A DNA stretch of 64,000 bases from Phycisphaerales bacterium. GTDB taxonomy: Bacteria > Planctomycetota > Phycisphaerae > Phycisphaerales > UBA1924. Location of the stretch: NCBI GenBank assembly GCA_029260375.1, contig JAJDDI010000048.1:1-64000 (forward strand), written 5' to 3'. The notes beneath the pieces are model-generated. The model made no database searches. It was not told the origin of the DNA and worked only from the letters and a program-made list of their open reading frames with translations. Shown piece by piece: positions 17,473 through 27,000 of the stretch. A program made the position numbers and the translations under genes. The stretch's first letter is position 1. Every line of letters starts with the position of its first letter.

Positions 17473-18858
17473 TTAGCAGGCAGGATTCCTGAGCAGCAGG
17501 AACTCGGGCGGGGTGTCGTTGCGGAGGGCGGCGTCGAGGGGGTGTTCGTCTGAACATTCGACGGCGAGGAGTCCGGCGATGCGAGCGCCCGGGTCGAGTC
17601 GGTATGCGCCGGGTTCGAGCCCGAGGGCCCGGGCGCCGTGGGTCGTTCCCATCGCCAGGAGAAGCTCGGGCGGGGTCGCGTCGCGCTGGTGAAGGAATCG
17701 CATCTCGTCGAGGATGCATATGCGGGCGGCGGGGCCGGCGCACGTCTCGGGGGGGAGGTTGACGATCGAGTCGGTCCCAAGACAGACGTTCACGCCCGCG
17801 TCGAGAAGCTCGCGGTACGGGTGGGGACCGAAATGACGCTCGGCGGCAAAGTAGGCGCTGGCGCGGGGGCAGTAGGCAACGCTGGTGGACGTTCTGGCCA
17901 GAGCCGGCGCGTGCCCACCGAGGGCGTTGACGTGGGCCGCGAGCAGGGGCGGGTCGAGTGCCGCGGCGTCTTGCAGGAAGGGGCGGAGGTGCTCGATGGG
18001 GTGCTTGGCGTGCCCGACGTCGATGTCGTCGGTCCAGACGCCCAGGCGTTCGAGCAGCTCACGCTGCGGGCCTGTGCCCGAGGCGATGAACTGGATCTCC
18101 TCGGGCGTCTCGCTGAGGTGGGTGCTCAGGGGCAGGCCCAGCTCGCGGGCCCTTTGGGCGGCCCAGAGGTAGAGGGCGATGGCGACGGTGTTGGGGGCGT
18201 GGGGCTGGAGGCCGAAGCGGACGCTTGAAGAGCGGGCCAGCTCGGGCGCGTGCTTGGTGAGGAGGGCGTCGAGGCGGTCGCGGGCGGGGGTCTCGGAGGC
18301 GCCGATGCCGAAGAACTCAAGGTAGCTCACGCCCGAGAGCGGGGTGTCCTGGAGTGCTCGCCAGGGGACGAGTGAGGGAACGCCCGCGGGGGCGCCGGCG
18401 ATGTCCCCCACCGCGGCTGTGCCTCCCATGAGGAGCATGCGGGCGCCGTCGAGGACGCTGGCGCGGATGTGGGCGTCGTGGGTGCAGCGTTGGGCGCGGA
18501 TCTGATCGACCCAGGCGACGAAGCCGTCGCTGGGGTCGTGCGGGCGGGGGCCCATGTGGGTGAGGTCGAGGTGGGCGTGGGCGTTGACCAGGGGGGGGAT
18601 GATTACGGAGGTGGGTCGGTTGATGACCTGGTCGGGCGTGTGCTCGGGGAGCTGATCGGGCGAGCCGATCGCGAGCAGGTGGATCTCGCGGGCGAGCGGG
18701 ACGCCGGCGAGGGGGTCGGCGGTTTGGGGCGCGGATGAGACACCCAGCAGCAGCGACGCGGGGCTGGCGAGCACGCCGCGCTCGTCGGCGACGGCGCGGG
18801 CGTTGATCCGGACGAGTCTGGAGGGTGTTTCGGGGGTGTTTGGGGGGCTGTCGTTCAT
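17473..18858 (-). CDS. Amidohydrolase family metal-dependent deaminase/hydrolase
   Basis: This 461-residue protein belongs to the TRZ/ATZ-like branch of cytosolic amidohydrolases. The metal-binding HxH is in PPLVNAHAHLDL (about residue 87-98), followed by HLSET near 245, AAHVNALGG near 308 and GTDSIVN near 362, all in the right order. Enzymes of this branch deaminate chlorotriazines, guanine, adenosine-like substrates or aminodeoxyfutalosine. The last one (menaquinone synthesis, MqnX) would fit an organism with an alternative complex III, but nothing in the sequence decides this. The ATG at 18858 is used; the frame continues upstream without motif. The gene diverges from the OmpA-type lipoprotein gene. 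Confidence 0.8.
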   Translation of the reverse strand: MNDSPPNTPETPSRLVRINARAVADERGVLASPASLLLGVSSAPQTADPLAGVPLAREIHLLAIGSPDQLPEHTPDQVINRPTSVIIPPLVNAHAHLDLTHMGPRPHDPSDGFVAWVDQIRAQRCTHDAHIRASVLDGARMLLMGGTAAVGDIAGAPAGVPSLVPWRALQDTPLSGVSYLEFFGIGASETPARDRLDALLTKHAPELARSSSVRFGLQPHAPNTVAIALYLWAAQRARELGLPLSTHLSETPEEIQFIASGTGPQRELLERLGVWTDDIDVGHAKHPIEHLRPFLQDAAALDPPLLAAHVNALGGHAPALARTSTSVAYCPRASAYFAAERHFGPHPYRELLDAGVNVCLGTDSIVNLPPETCAGPAARICILDEMRFLHQRDATPPELLLAMGTTHGARALGLEPGAYRLDPGARIAGLLAVECSDEHPLDAALRNDTPPEFLLLRNPAC

Positions 18859-18979
18859 TGTGGATTGGGCCTGGATCGGGGAGATCACGGTAGCATCTGG
18901 TGGACAGAGGCATGGAGCCGCGGGCGTGCGACGGACGCGAGAGCCCGCGGTCTGGCTGCAAAATCTGGGAGTCAACGGA

Positions 18980-19843
18980 ATGAACAGCAGATTGCGAGCA
19001 GGACGAACGATCACGCTTCTGGCGCTGTGCGCCGGGGGCCTGGGTGGCTGCGTGAGTCAGGGCGAGTACGACGCGCTCTTCGACAACAACCGGAGCCTGA
19101 CCAACCGGAACCAGGAGCTGCTGGCGCAGCTCGAGGAGTGCAACCAGTCGGTGGCGAGTCTGCGTGGATCGCAGACGGGCGCCGACGACCTGATGGGTCG
19201 CCAGCAGAGCGAGAACTCGACGCTGCGGAGCCAGCTGACGCAGGCCCGCAACACCATCAACGACCTCGAGTCCCGCCTGGGCTCGATGGAGCTGGGGCAG
19301 ATCGACCCGACGACGGATCGGGCCCTGGCCCGCCTGGCGGCGAAGTTCCCGCGCCAGATCCAGTACGACCCGGACCGGGGCATGCTGCGGTTCGCCAGCG
19401 ACCTGACGTTCGGCTCGGGCAGCGACGTGGTGCGTGACGAGGCCAAGGCGAGCATCGCGGCCCTGGGCGAGGTGCTCCGCACGCCCGAGGCGCAGGCGTA
19501 CGACGTGGTCATCGTCGGGCACACCGACTCGGCCAAGCCCAGCGCGGGCACGCAGCAGCGGCACCCGACCAACACGCACCTCTCGGCGCACCGGGCGATC
19601 TCGGTGAAGAACGAGCTGCGGGGCATGGGCATCCCGGCGGAGAAAATGCAGGTCGCCGGCTGGGGTGAATACCGCCCGATCGTGGCCAACGCCCCGGACG
19701 GGAACACGCCGCAGAACCGGCGCGTGGAGATCTTCCTCGTGTCGTCGGACTTCAACTTTGTTGGTGGCGGCGCCCCGGCGCCGACGACCGTGAACGTGGA
19801 CTCGGACAACCCGCCCGCGTCGGCGTTCGACCCGACCAAGTAA
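18980..19843 (+). CDS. OmpA-family peptidoglycan-binding lipoprotein
   Basis: This 287-residue protein has a lipoprotein signal peptide ending in LGGC (Cys near residue 24), then a coiled coil (about residues 30-100: ALFDNNRSLTNRNQELLAQLEEC and LMGRQQSENSTLRSQLTQA), and an OmpA C-like domain (about 140-265) with LTFGSGSDVVRDEAKASI, VVIVGHTDS, LSAHRAISVKNEL and NRRVEIFLV. The peptidoglycan-contacting Asp and Arg positions (HTDS, NRRVEI) are present. It probably tethers the outer membrane to the cell wall, like Pal. GGGAG lies eight bases before the ATG at 18980. A terminator follows. Confidence 0.92.
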   Translation: MNSRLRAGRTITLLALCAGGLGGCVSQGEYDALFDNNRSLTNRNQELLAQLEECNQSVASLRGSQTGADDLMGRQQSENSTLRSQLTQARNTINDLESRLGSMELGQIDPTTDRALARLAAKFPRQIQYDPDRGMLRFASDLTFGSGSDVVRDEAKASIAALGEVLRTPEAQAYDVVIVGHTDSAKPSAGTQQRHPTNTHLSAHRAISVKNELRGMGIPAEKMQVAGWGEYRPIVANAPDGNTPQNRRVEIFLVSSDFNFVGGGAPAPTTVNVDSDNPPASAFDPTK

Positions 19844-19883
19844 GCGCGCAGCTCGGCTCACCGGAGCCAAGAGATAGATGAGG

Positions 19884-19915
19884 GGCCGGGGCGTGAACGC
19901 GGCCCGGCTCTTTTA
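19884..19915 (+). terminator. Terminator of the OmpA-type lipoprotein gene
   Basis: GCCGGGGCG and CGCGGCCCGGC pair around TGAA with a small bulge, followed by TCTTTTA. The stem is GC-rich and the U-tract is short, so this is a moderate Rho-independent terminator. Confidence 0.7.
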
Positions 19916-19969
19916 TCATGCCGGGGGCATGCGATTACTCACAACCTTGATCACCGGTTCGGGCAACGA

Positions 19970-20593
19970 CTATTCGATGCGTTTGATGTCTTGATACTCC
20001 CCGCTGGTTTGCAGGGTAATGGTTAGCGGCCCGGGCGATCGATTCCTCCAGTGCCACCCATGGGAGCCGTCGAAGGTGGCCTCAAGGATGCCTTCTCGGC
20101 GGGCGCTGGAGCCCTTGGCGTAGCTGTGGTAGTTGATGTTCAGAGCCTTTGAATCTGCGTGCAAGTCGAAGCTCGCAGGAACGCCGTCAGTCCACCAGAC
20201 GTAGCTGGCCGTCTCTCCCTCCTTCATCTGAAGCTTGATCTCGGTGCTCCCATCACGGGCGAGCGTGAAGGTCTGTTCGTGCCTTACTGGCACGGACGCG
20301 GACTCGAGCTCGGGAACGCCCGCGTTCGGCGTGGCAGGCTGGGAAGCGGGTGGTTGCTCACGGGTCTCCGCGGCCCTGTCCGCGGCGGCCTCCTTGGCGA
20401 GAGAGACCTTGATCTCTCCCATTCGCTGCAGTCCGACGAGGCGCCCGAAACCGGTGATGTCGATCGCGTACTCCGCCGGGAGAACGACCGTCACGAGGAT
20501 GACCGCGGCAACGATTACCGCGAGCACGGTAGACTTAATGAGCTTGCTCGTTGAGGGAAGTTCTGCTTGTGGGGGGGCGTTCGTATTGTGCAT
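19970..20593 (-). CDS. Transmembrane anchor protein next to a HupE-like gene
   Basis: This 207-residue protein has one membrane helix near the N terminus (STVLAVIVAAVILVTVVLPAEYAIDITGFG, residues about 22-48), a Gln/Pro/Ala-rich linker and a C-terminal extracytoplasmic domain with TFTLARDGSTEIKLQMKEGETASYVWWTDG and WHWRNRSPGPLTITLQTSGEY. It matches what is annotated in other bacteria as a transmembrane anchor protein beside HupE/UreJ-like genes, from memory. No function is established. It follows the HupE-like gene by 54 bases on the same strand. Third codon positions are less GC-biased than in the neighbouring oxidase genes. Confidence 0.75.
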   Translation of the reverse strand: MHNTNAPPQAELPSTSKLIKSTVLAVIVAAVILVTVVLPAEYAIDITGFGRLVGLQRMGEIKVSLAKEAAADRAAETREQPPASQPATPNAGVPELESASVPVRHEQTFTLARDGSTEIKLQMKEGETASYVWWTDGVPASFDLHADSKALNINYHSYAKGSSARREGILEATFDGSHGWHWRNRSPGPLTITLQTSGEYQDIKRIE

Positions 20594-20647
20594 TGTGTTT
20601 CTTTGATGGCGCCGAAGGAAACGGGTGGGGTGGATCGAGATGCTGCC

Positions 20648-21373
20648 CTACGCGACGAAGAACCCGGTGAGCTGATACCCAACGAACAGGAACCCGGCCG
20701 AGGCGAGCGCTGTGTTGGCCGAGTAGGCGTGGCGCATGAAGCTGCCGGAGCGTCTCCAGAAGCCCAAGAGAATGAGGATGCCGCTCAGGGCGAGGATCTG
20801 CCCGACCTCGACGCCAACGTTGAAGGCAATGAGGTTGGCGAGGAGGCCATCGGGTGACATCTCGTATTCAAGGATCTTTGTCGCGAGACCGAAGCCGTGG
20901 AATAGTCCGAAGATCAGCGTTGCGGCCTTTGTGCTCGGCTGAACGCCGAACCAGCGTTGGTACGCCCCCATGTTGTCGAGCGCCTTGTACACGATCGAGA
21001 AGCCGATGATTGCATCGATGATATAGGCGTCGACGCTGATCTGGAACAGGACGCCGGAGAGGAGGGTGACGATGTGCCCGACCGCGAACAGCGTGACGTA
21101 GATGGAGACGTCTCTCAGACGGAAGAGGAAAAAGATCACACCGAACAAGAACAGGAGATGGTCGTACCCGGTGACCATGTGCTTTGCTCCGAGATAGCTG
21201 AATGGGACGAGCATCACCCCGGAACTCTCCTGGATGAAACCCTTGTCCCCCTCGGTGACTCCGTGAGCGAAGGCGCTGGACGAGCTGGCGAACAGGGCTG
21301 CAGAGCACGCGATGACGCTCAGGCGCATGGCCAGTCTGTTGTTGATCCCTGAAGCTTCAGGTCTTTTGGTCAT
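20648..21373 (-). CDS. HupE/UreJ-like membrane protein
   Basis: This 241-residue protein has a signal peptide (cut after SSSAFA) followed by about six membrane helices. Family marks are GYDHLLFLFGVIFFL, FAVGHIVTLL and IFGLFHGFGLATKI, each with a histidine that could bind metal. HupE/UreJ relatives import nickel or cobalt for hydrogenase or urease; this branch (HupE/UreJ_2) occurs without those enzymes and its substrate is unknown. Its place directly after the oxidase operon hints at copper or another metal used by the respiratory enzymes, which is only inference. The gene is 58 bases downstream of the last operon gene but has lower GC bias, so it may be an added module. Confidence 0.8.
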   Translation of the reverse strand: MTKRPEASGINNRLAMRLSVIACSAALFASSSSAFAHGVTEGDKGFIQESSGVMLVPFSYLGAKHMVTGYDHLLFLFGVIFFLFRLRDVSIYVTLFAVGHIVTLLSGVLFQISVDAYIIDAIIGFSIVYKALDNMGAYQRWFGVQPSTKAATLIFGLFHGFGLATKILEYEMSPDGLLANLIAFNVGVEVGQILALSGILILLGFWRRSGSFMRHAYSANTALASAGFLFVGYQLTGFFVA

Positions 21374-21431
21374 AGTGTTGCCCGCACCTTACAGTCTGAA
21401 ACGGCGGGTCCTCTCGTGGTATCCGGGAGCC

Positions 21432-22325
21432 CTATGCGGCGCGTTGGACGCGGTGTTCGAGCTGCTCGCGGCTGGGCGCCAGCGCGAAGGCGAGGAAGAC
21501 CATCAGCGCGATCATGGAGGCGGACGCCGCGGGGAGGGTCCAGCCGGCGTTGCGCAGGCCCTGCTGCTCGGTGGTGATGCCGGGCCTGCGGTTCATGAGC
21601 GGGAGGGCGGCCTGGTACTGCCAGGAGCCCTCTTTGAGCTCGTCGTCTGGGCGGACGGGCAGGGGCTCGCCGGCGAGGTCGGCCTTGACCTGGCGGCGGT
21701 AGAAGCTGGCGCCGCTCTCGGGGAAGCGGAGCGTCTCGGAGCTGAAGCCGCCCTCGCGGAGCAACTCATGGAAGGTGAAGGTCCAGAGGTCGCGACGGAC
21801 CTCGCCCCAGCCCCAGGTCTCGGACGTCTCCAGATCGAAGCGCCCCTCCTTGGTCGTCTCGGAGTGCGGGTTGCGGGTGACGATGACGAGGCGGGGCTTG
21901 ATCTCGCCCGAGTTGATCCTGGACTCGAACTCGTCCTGGCCCATGCCGGTGCTCTCGGCGAACATCTGCACGCGGAACCAGTCGGCGTGGCGCGCCAGGC
22001 CTGGGAAGGCGAACTTCTGCGGGATCTGCACGGGGAGGGTGAGCGCAGCGTCACCGTAGCGGACGGCGACCTCGCCCTCGCCCGCGTCGTTAAGGCTGTC
22101 GGTGATGGTGACGGGGCGACCGGCGAAGGTGAACTCGGTCTTGTCGCCCTGGATGAACGAGAAGATCGGGCGGTCGAGCGCCTCGTTGTACGCGGCGATG
22201 CGCTGCGCCAAGACGGAGCCGCTGACGACCAGCACCACGAGCGAGACCACGACCCCGAGCCAGGCGACGCGCTTGGCGGCGGTGGCGGTCCTGGGTTTGG
22301 CGCCGGGGCGCGCGGGCTCGGTCAT
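21432..22325 (-). CDS. Single-pass or two-pass membrane protein at the end of the oxidase operon
   Basis: I do not recognise this 297-residue protein. It has an N-terminal helix (VAWLGVVVSLVVLVVSGSVLAQ, about residues 19-40), an extracytoplasmic region of about 220 residues with EIKPRLVIVTRNPHSE and ETWGWGEVRRDLWTFTFHELL, and a C-terminal helix (ASASMIALMVFLAFALA). Its start is nine bases after the coxD stop, so it belongs to the operon. A role in assembly or stability of the oxidase is plausible from position only. Cysteines are absent, so it is not a copper or heme chaperone of the usual kinds. Confidence 0.65.
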   Translation of the reverse strand: MTEPARPGAKPRTATAAKRVAWLGVVVSLVVLVVSGSVLAQRIAAYNEALDRPIFSFIQGDKTEFTFAGRPVTITDSLNDAGEGEVAVRYGDAALTLPVQIPQKFAFPGLARHADWFRVQMFAESTGMGQDEFESRINSGEIKPRLVIVTRNPHSETTKEGRFDLETSETWGWGEVRRDLWTFTFHELLREGGFSSETLRFPESGASFYRRQVKADLAGEPLPVRPDDELKEGSWQYQAALPLMNRRPGITTEQQGLRNAGWTLPAASASMIALMVFLAFALAPSREQLEHRVQRAA

Positions 22326-22334
22326 CGGGGTCCC

Positions 22335-23273
22335 TTAGTGATCGGGGTCGGTCTCGGCGGTGTCCGCGGGGGCGGCGTCGTGGTTGTCATTGGGGCTCTT
22401 GTTGTGCGTATCCCCGTGAGCGTCGTGGTCCGAGCCGTCACCGAAGAGGCCTGGTGTGAGCCCGGTCAAACGTTTCGAGTAGTTGGGGCTCGATTCGGCG
22501 ACGTTCTCGAGCGAGATCCGCGAGACGGGTTCGATTCCGTCCGCGTCGTGGTGGGCAAAGTGGAGCTTGGCGAAGTAGTTGTGCTCGTCGTGCTCGTGGC
22601 GGTGCGGGTGCTTGCCCTTGTCGACGTAGTCCTGGTAGTAGATGCGCCAGAACTCGGCCTCGCCGGCGGCGACATCCGCCTCGGTGGGCTCGGTGCGTCC
22701 GTGCTCGTGCGCTTCTTCCATCGCCAGTTCGGCGAGGCGTTCCTTGCGTCGGAACTCGGCGATGGGCAGGCCCGAGGTGCTGGGACGCGGTGAGGCGGCG
22801 GTGCTGATGCCGTCGTACGTCCGGTCGAGCCCGTACCCGGTGCCGCCCGGGGAGAGGACGGTGGCGCGGAGCGGGGAGACGGCGCCGCGGTTGCCCAGGT
22901 CGATGCTGGTGAAGAACAGGAAGCAGATCACCGCGGCGATGCAGATGAGCATGATGATCGAGTTGAGGGCCTTGTCGAAACGCAGGCCCATGAAGTAGGC
23001 GCCCACGAGCACGGCCTTCACGGTCGCGATGCTCATGGCGATGATGATGTTGAGCCACTGTGGGAGGACGACGTCGAAGGTGTTCTGGATCCAGACCTCG
23101 GCGCGCGAGAGGGCGACGGTGAGCACGGTGAAGAAGAGCAGGATGAGCAGGACGGTCATCAGCGTGCGTGCGGTGATGATGTGGTGCCCGTGGTGCCCGT
23201 GCCCGAGGCCGTGGGGGTCGGTGGGGTCGAACTCGGGGTTGGGGATGTGGACGTCGTCGATCGAGTGTTCCAT
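22335..23273 (-). CDS. coxD: caa3-type cytochrome c oxidase subunit IV with long acidic/His-rich tail
   Basis: The first 130 residues fit the prokaryotic COX4 family: three membrane helices with LMTVLLILLFFTVLTVALSR, IIIAMSIATVKAVLVGAYFMGL and SIIMLICIAAVICFLFFTS. Subunit IV stabilises the subunit I/III core. A further 180 residues, unusual for the family, follow: GNRGAVSPLRAT, a charged helix (RRKERLAELAMEEAHEHG), EAEFWRIYYQDYVDKGKHPHRHEHDEH and a Asp/His/Asn-rich end. Histidines also cluster at the N terminus (GLGHGHHGHH). These could bind metal or contact the ACIII partner. The gene lies 12 bases after coxC. Confidence 0.85.
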   Translation of the reverse strand: MEHSIDDVHIPNPEFDPTDPHGLGHGHHGHHIITARTLMTVLLILLFFTVLTVALSRAEVWIQNTFDVVLPQWLNIIIAMSIATVKAVLVGAYFMGLRFDKALNSIIMLICIAAVICFLFFTSIDLGNRGAVSPLRATVLSPGGTGYGLDRTYDGISTAASPRPSTSGLPIAEFRRKERLAELAMEEAHEHGRTEPTEADVAAGEAEFWRIYYQDYVDKGKHPHRHEHDEHNYFAKLHFAHHDADGIEPVSRISLENVAESSPNYSKRLTGLTPGLFGDGSDHDAHGDTHNKSPNDNHDAAPADTAETDPDH

Positions 23274-23285
23274 GGCGTCGTCCCG

Positions 23286-23990
23286 TTAGTGGATGAGGTA
23301 CAGGAGGGGGAAGAGGAAGATCCAGACCAGGTCAACCAGGTGCCAGTAGAGGGCGCTGGTCTCGACCATGGTGTACTCGGTGGGGCCGTAGGCCTCGTAG
23401 CGGATGGCGCGGACGAGGACCCAGGAGAGCAGGCCCGCCCCGATGAGCACGTGCAGGGCGTGGATGCCGGTTCCGATGTAGTAGACGCTCCACCAGAGGG
23501 GCTCGTGGGGGTCGTGGGCGTAGGGGTAGGAGAAGAAGGTGCCCGGGGCCTTGCCCGCGCTCAGCTTGGGGATGTACTCGAAGTAGAGCTTGATGAAGAC
23601 GAACAGCCCGGCGCAGATGAGGGTGATGACCAGGTTGCGGATGAGCGCGGCGTTGTTGCCCATCTGCGCCGCGCGGACACCCGAGGCGACCGTCCACGAG
23701 CTGAACAGCAGCACGATGGTGTTGAGCCCGCCGAAGCGCCAGTCCAGGTGGTGGCTTCCGGCGGCCCAGGCGTCGGGGTAGAGCATGCGGAAGATGGCGT
23801 AGGCACAGAAGATGCCGGCGAAGAGCAGGACTTCCGTGGTGAGGAAGAGCCACATGCCGAGCTTGCAGGCGTCGAACTGCTCGTCGGCGTTGCGGAAGTG
23901 GTGCGCGAAGCCGCGGTTCTTCCAGTAGAGCGGGTGGCTCTTGGCGCCGGCGGCGGGCAGGTCGGGCTTGTTGGCGTCGATGGTTGCCAT
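23286..23990 (-). CDS. coxC: Cytochrome c oxidase subunit III
   Basis: This 234-residue membrane protein has the COX3 pattern: [30 protein letters not shown] at the start, [17 protein letters not shown] in the middle, and [21 protein letters not shown] followed by [21 protein letters not shown] at the end. The family Glu in FLTTEVLLF and the His in GIHALHV and YWHLVD are present. Subunit III helps keep proton uptake efficient. Five helices are visible, a short form typical of caa3 oxidases with a COX4 partner. It follows coxA by 27 bases. Confidence 0.94.
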   Translation of the reverse strand: MATIDANKPDLPAAGAKSHPLYWKNRGFAHHFRNADEQFDACKLGMWLFLTTEVLLFAGIFCAYAIFRMLYPDAWAAGSHHLDWRFGGLNTIVLLFSSWTVASGVRAAQMGNNAALIRNLVITLICAGLFVFIKLYFEYIPKLSAGKAPGTFFSYPYAHDPHEPLWWSVYYIGTGIHALHVLIGAGLLSWVLVRAIRYEAYGPTEYTMVETSALYWHLVDLVWIFLFPLLYLIH

Positions 23991-24017
23991 GACTGTCTCT
24001 CAGTGTGACCGGGACGC

Positions 24018-25781
24018 TCAGTGCGACGCGGGGGGCTGGTCCTGGGGGGGAAGCGGGAAGTCGCGCTCGTCGCAGTGTGGGGGAACGACGGTGTCGAAGT
24101 CGTACGGCCCGTGCTGGACAAGGACCTCGTGGTGGAAGTTGTGTTCGATCGGGGGCGACTCGGTCTCCCACTCGAGCGTGAGCCCGCCCCAGGGGTTCGG
24201 GGGCGCCTTGGGCCCGGCGACGAGCGAGTGGATGAAGTTGAACAGGTGGACGAGGAAGCCGGCCAGGATCAGCCAGGACCCGTAGGTCGAGAGCGTGTGC
24301 AGGAACTGGAACTCGTCAACGTAGCTGGCGTAACGGCGCGGCATGCCCTGGGTGCCCAGGAAGAACTGGGTCATGAAGGTGAGGTTGAATCCGATGAAGA
24401 CGAGCACGCATCCGAGCATGCCGGCCTTCTCGTTGTACATGCGTCCGAACATCTTGGGCCACCAGTGGTGGATGCCACCGATGAAGGCGATGACGGTGCC
24501 GCCCATCATGACGTAGTGGAAGTGGGCGACGACGAAGTAGGAGTCGTGGAGGTGCAGGTCGGTCGCCAGGGCGCCCAGGGGCAGGCCCGTGAGGCCGCCG
24601 ATTGAGAACAGGAAGAGGAAGGACAGGGCGTAGAGCATCGGGGTGTTGATCGCGATGGAGCCCTTGTAGAGGGTGGTGATCCAGTTGAACACCTTGATGG
24701 CGGTCGGGATGGCGACGAGGAAGGTCAGGGCGCTGAAGATGGCCGAGGCGAGCTCGCCCATCGCGGTGAACATGTGGTGCCCCCACACGATGAACGACAC
24801 GGCCGCGATGCCCAGCGAGCTGAAGGCGATGGCGCGGTAGCCGAAGATCTGCTTGCGGGAGTGCACCGAGAGCAGCTCGGAGATGATGCCCATGCCCGGG
24901 AGGATCATGACGTAGACAACGGGGTGGGAGTAGAACCAGAAGAAGTGCTGGTACAGCACCGGATCGCCGCCCAGGCCCGGGTCGAAGATGCCGACCTTGA
25001 AGAGACGCTCGAAGATGAGCAGGAGCAGGGTGATGCCGATGACGGGCGTGGCGAGGACCTGGATGATGCTCGTGGCGTAGATGGCCCAGATAAACAGCGG
25101 CATGTCGAACCAGCCCATGCCCGGGGCTCGGAGCTTGTGCGTCGTGACGATAAAGTTCAGGCCCGTGAGGATCGAACTGAAGCCCAGCACGAACGCGGCC
25201 AGGACCATGAGCAGCACGCGCCAGTGGTCGGCGTCGGTCGTGGTTGAATATGGCGTGTAGAAGGTCCAGCCGGTGTCAACACCGCCCAGCACGATGGAGA
25301 GGATGCCGAAGATGGAGCCCGAAACGTAGATGTACCAGCTGAAGAGGTTCAGGCGGGGGAAGGCGACGTCCTTGGCGCCGAGCATGAGCGGGAGGAAGAA
25401 GTTGCCCAGGCTGGCGGGGACGGAGGGCACGATGAACATGAAGACCATGATCGCGCCGTGGAGGGTGAACAGGCGGTTGTAGATCTGGTTGCCGGTGTTG
25501 ATGCTCTCGGCGCCCGCGGGGGCGAAGAGCTGGCCGGTGATGGCGCCGTCGGCGGCAACACGGACGGGCTCGAGCAGTTCGAGGCGGACGGCGAGCGCGG
25601 CGACGCCGCCCAGGAAGAACATGAACAGCACCGCGAAGAGGTACATCACGCCGATCTTCTTGTGATCGACGGTGGTCATCCAGTCCCAGACGGTGCCCAT
25701 CGCGCCGTACTTGGGGGTGAGGTAGGACCCCTCGTCGTGGTGGTCGTGGTCGGGTTCGTGGGTTCGGTCGGCGGTGCTCAT
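24018..25781 (-). CDS. coxA: Cytochrome c oxidase subunit I, A2 type (YSHP motif)
   Basis: Subunit I carries heme a and the heme a3-CuB site where oxygen is reduced. This 587-residue protein has about 12 helices; the heme a/a3 histidines are in [16 protein letters not shown] and the low-spin ligand in [12 protein letters not shown]. The CuB region reads [18 protein letters not shown]: the usual D-channel Glu of GHPEVY is missing and the Tyr-Ser pair of the A2 subgroup takes over, as known in Rhodothermus marinus caa3. The ATG at 25781 gives a His/Asp-rich cytoplasmic start; an upstream start at 25880 would add 33 basic residues. It follows coxB by 40 bases. Confidence 0.95.
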   Translation of the reverse strand: MSTADRTHEPDHDHHDEGSYLTPKYGAMGTVWDWMTTVDHKKIGVMYLFAVLFMFFLGGVAALAVRLELLEPVRVAADGAITGQLFAPAGAESINTGNQIYNRLFTLHGAIMVFMFIVPSVPASLGNFFLPLMLGAKDVAFPRLNLFSWYIYVSGSIFGILSIVLGGVDTGWTFYTPYSTTTDADHWRVLLMVLAAFVLGFSSILTGLNFIVTTHKLRAPGMGWFDMPLFIWAIYATSIIQVLATPVIGITLLLLIFERLFKVGIFDPGLGGDPVLYQHFFWFYSHPVVYVMILPGMGIISELLSVHSRKQIFGYRAIAFSSLGIAAVSFIVWGHHMFTAMGELASAIFSALTFLVAIPTAIKVFNWITTLYKGSIAINTPMLYALSFLFLFSIGGLTGLPLGALATDLHLHDSYFVVAHFHYVMMGGTVIAFIGGIHHWWPKMFGRMYNEKAGMLGCVLVFIGFNLTFMTQFFLGTQGMPRRYASYVDEFQFLHTLSTYGSWLILAGFLVHLFNFIHSLVAGPKAPPNPWGGLTLEWETESPPIEHNFHHEVLVQHGPYDFDTVVPPHCDERDFPLPPQDQPPASH

Positions 25782-25821
25782 GTCTGTATCCAGTCGGGGG
25801 CGGGCCCCGGGAACGGCTCGG

Positions 25822-27000
25822 TCAGCCCTCTTCCCCGGCGCCGGTCTCGGTCTCGCCCGGGGCGTCCTCGCCGGCTTCACCCTCGGCGGGCTGCTCGACG
25901 TGCACGGAGATGGACTTCATGTACGCGATGATGTTGGAGATTTCCTCGTCCTTGATCACGCCCTGGAAGGGTGTCATCTGGTTCTGGTAGCCCTGGACGA
26001 TCTTGATCCCGGGGTTGAGGATGGACTCGCGGATGTAGTTGTCGTCGGCGATCTGCGGGGGGGCTTTGTTGAAGCTGCGCTCGGAGCCGTAGAGATCTTT
26101 CCAGCTCGGGCCGATGTTGTTCGACCCGTCCACGGAGTGGCAGGTGGCGCAGCGGCTCTGGAAGACGCGCTGCCCGTCGATGACGGGGTCGCCCGAGCTG
26201 CCCTGGTTCTCGAGCCAGATCTCGTAGTCGGCCTGGGGCACGACGCGGATGATGGCGGCCATCTCGGAGTGCAGGTCGCCGCAGTACTCGGCGCAGAAGA
26301 CCCACTGGTCGCGGTAGCGTCCCTCGGGGTGGTCGTCCTCGGGGCCGAGCTTGGGGGTGGTGAACCCGTAGCCGGTGTAACGGTTGGGGAAGACGTCGGT
26401 CTTCATGCGGTAGTCGGGGATCCAGAAGGAGTGGATCACGTCGGTGGAGACCATGCGGAGGGCGATGTCGGTGTTCTCGGGGAGGGCGTGGATCTTGACG
26501 TTGTCGCGCCCGCCGAGGGTGGTCATCTGGGCCGACTGCGTGCCGTCGGGGTACTCGACGGTCCAGTCCCAGGTCTGGCCCGTGATGCTGAGCTCGAGCG
26601 CGCCGCCGGCGGGGACGACCTTGTCCATGTAGCCCCAGAAGCCGAGGAAGAAGAAGACGAGCATCGAGGACGAGGGGACGACGGTCCAGAAGATCTCGAG
26701 CTTGCTGTTGTGGGCCGGGCTGACGGGGGCGGGCACGCCCGGGCGCCGGCGGTAGATGATGCACCAGTAGACCATCAGGCCCATGAGCAGCACGAAGAAG
26801 AACATGCTGAACCAGAAGGTGAGCATGAAGAGGCCGTCGGTCCAGACCGCGGCGTCCGTCGTGCCGTTGGTGCGGAAAAACAGGCCCTGGAGCCCCTCTC
26901 CGTCGAACGGGAGGGTGCGGACGGGGGCGACGGCGTCCGCGGGGAAGGCCGCGACGGCCTCGGGGACGGTGCTGGTCGGTGCTGCTGGAGGCATGGTCAT
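25822..27000 (-). CDS. coxB: Cytochrome c oxidase subunit II with C-terminal cytochrome c domain
   Basis: This 392-residue caa3-type subunit II receives electrons and passes them through CuA to subunit I. It has two helices ([23 protein letters not shown] and [21 protein letters not shown]), a cupredoxin domain with CuA ligands in [15 protein letters not shown] (about residues 231-245) plus [10 protein letters not shown], and a fused cytochrome c domain with CATCH near residue 284 and the axial Met near FQGVIKD/NQMTPF. A Glu/Gly/Ala-rich tail ends it. The ATG overlaps the stop of the SCO gene by four bases. Confidence 0.95.
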   Translation of the reverse strand: MTMPPAAPTSTVPEAVAAFPADAVAPVRTLPFDGEGLQGLFFRTNGTTDAAVWTDGLFMLTFWFSMFFFVLLMGLMVYWCIIYRRRPGVPAPVSPAHNSKLEIFWTVVPSSSMLVFFFLGFWGYMDKVVPAGGALELSITGQTWDWTVEYPDGTQSAQMTTLGGRDNVKIHALPENTDIALRMVSTDVIHSFWIPDYRMKTDVFPNRYTGYGFTTPKLGPEDDHPEGRYRDQWVFCAEYCGDLHSEMAAIIRVVPQADYEIWLENQGSSGDPVIDGQRVFQSRCATCHSVDGSNNIGPSWKDLYGSERSFNKAPPQIADDNYIRESILNPGIKIVQGYQNQMTPFQGVIKDEEISNIIAYMKSISVHVEQPAEGEAGEDAPGETETGAGEEG

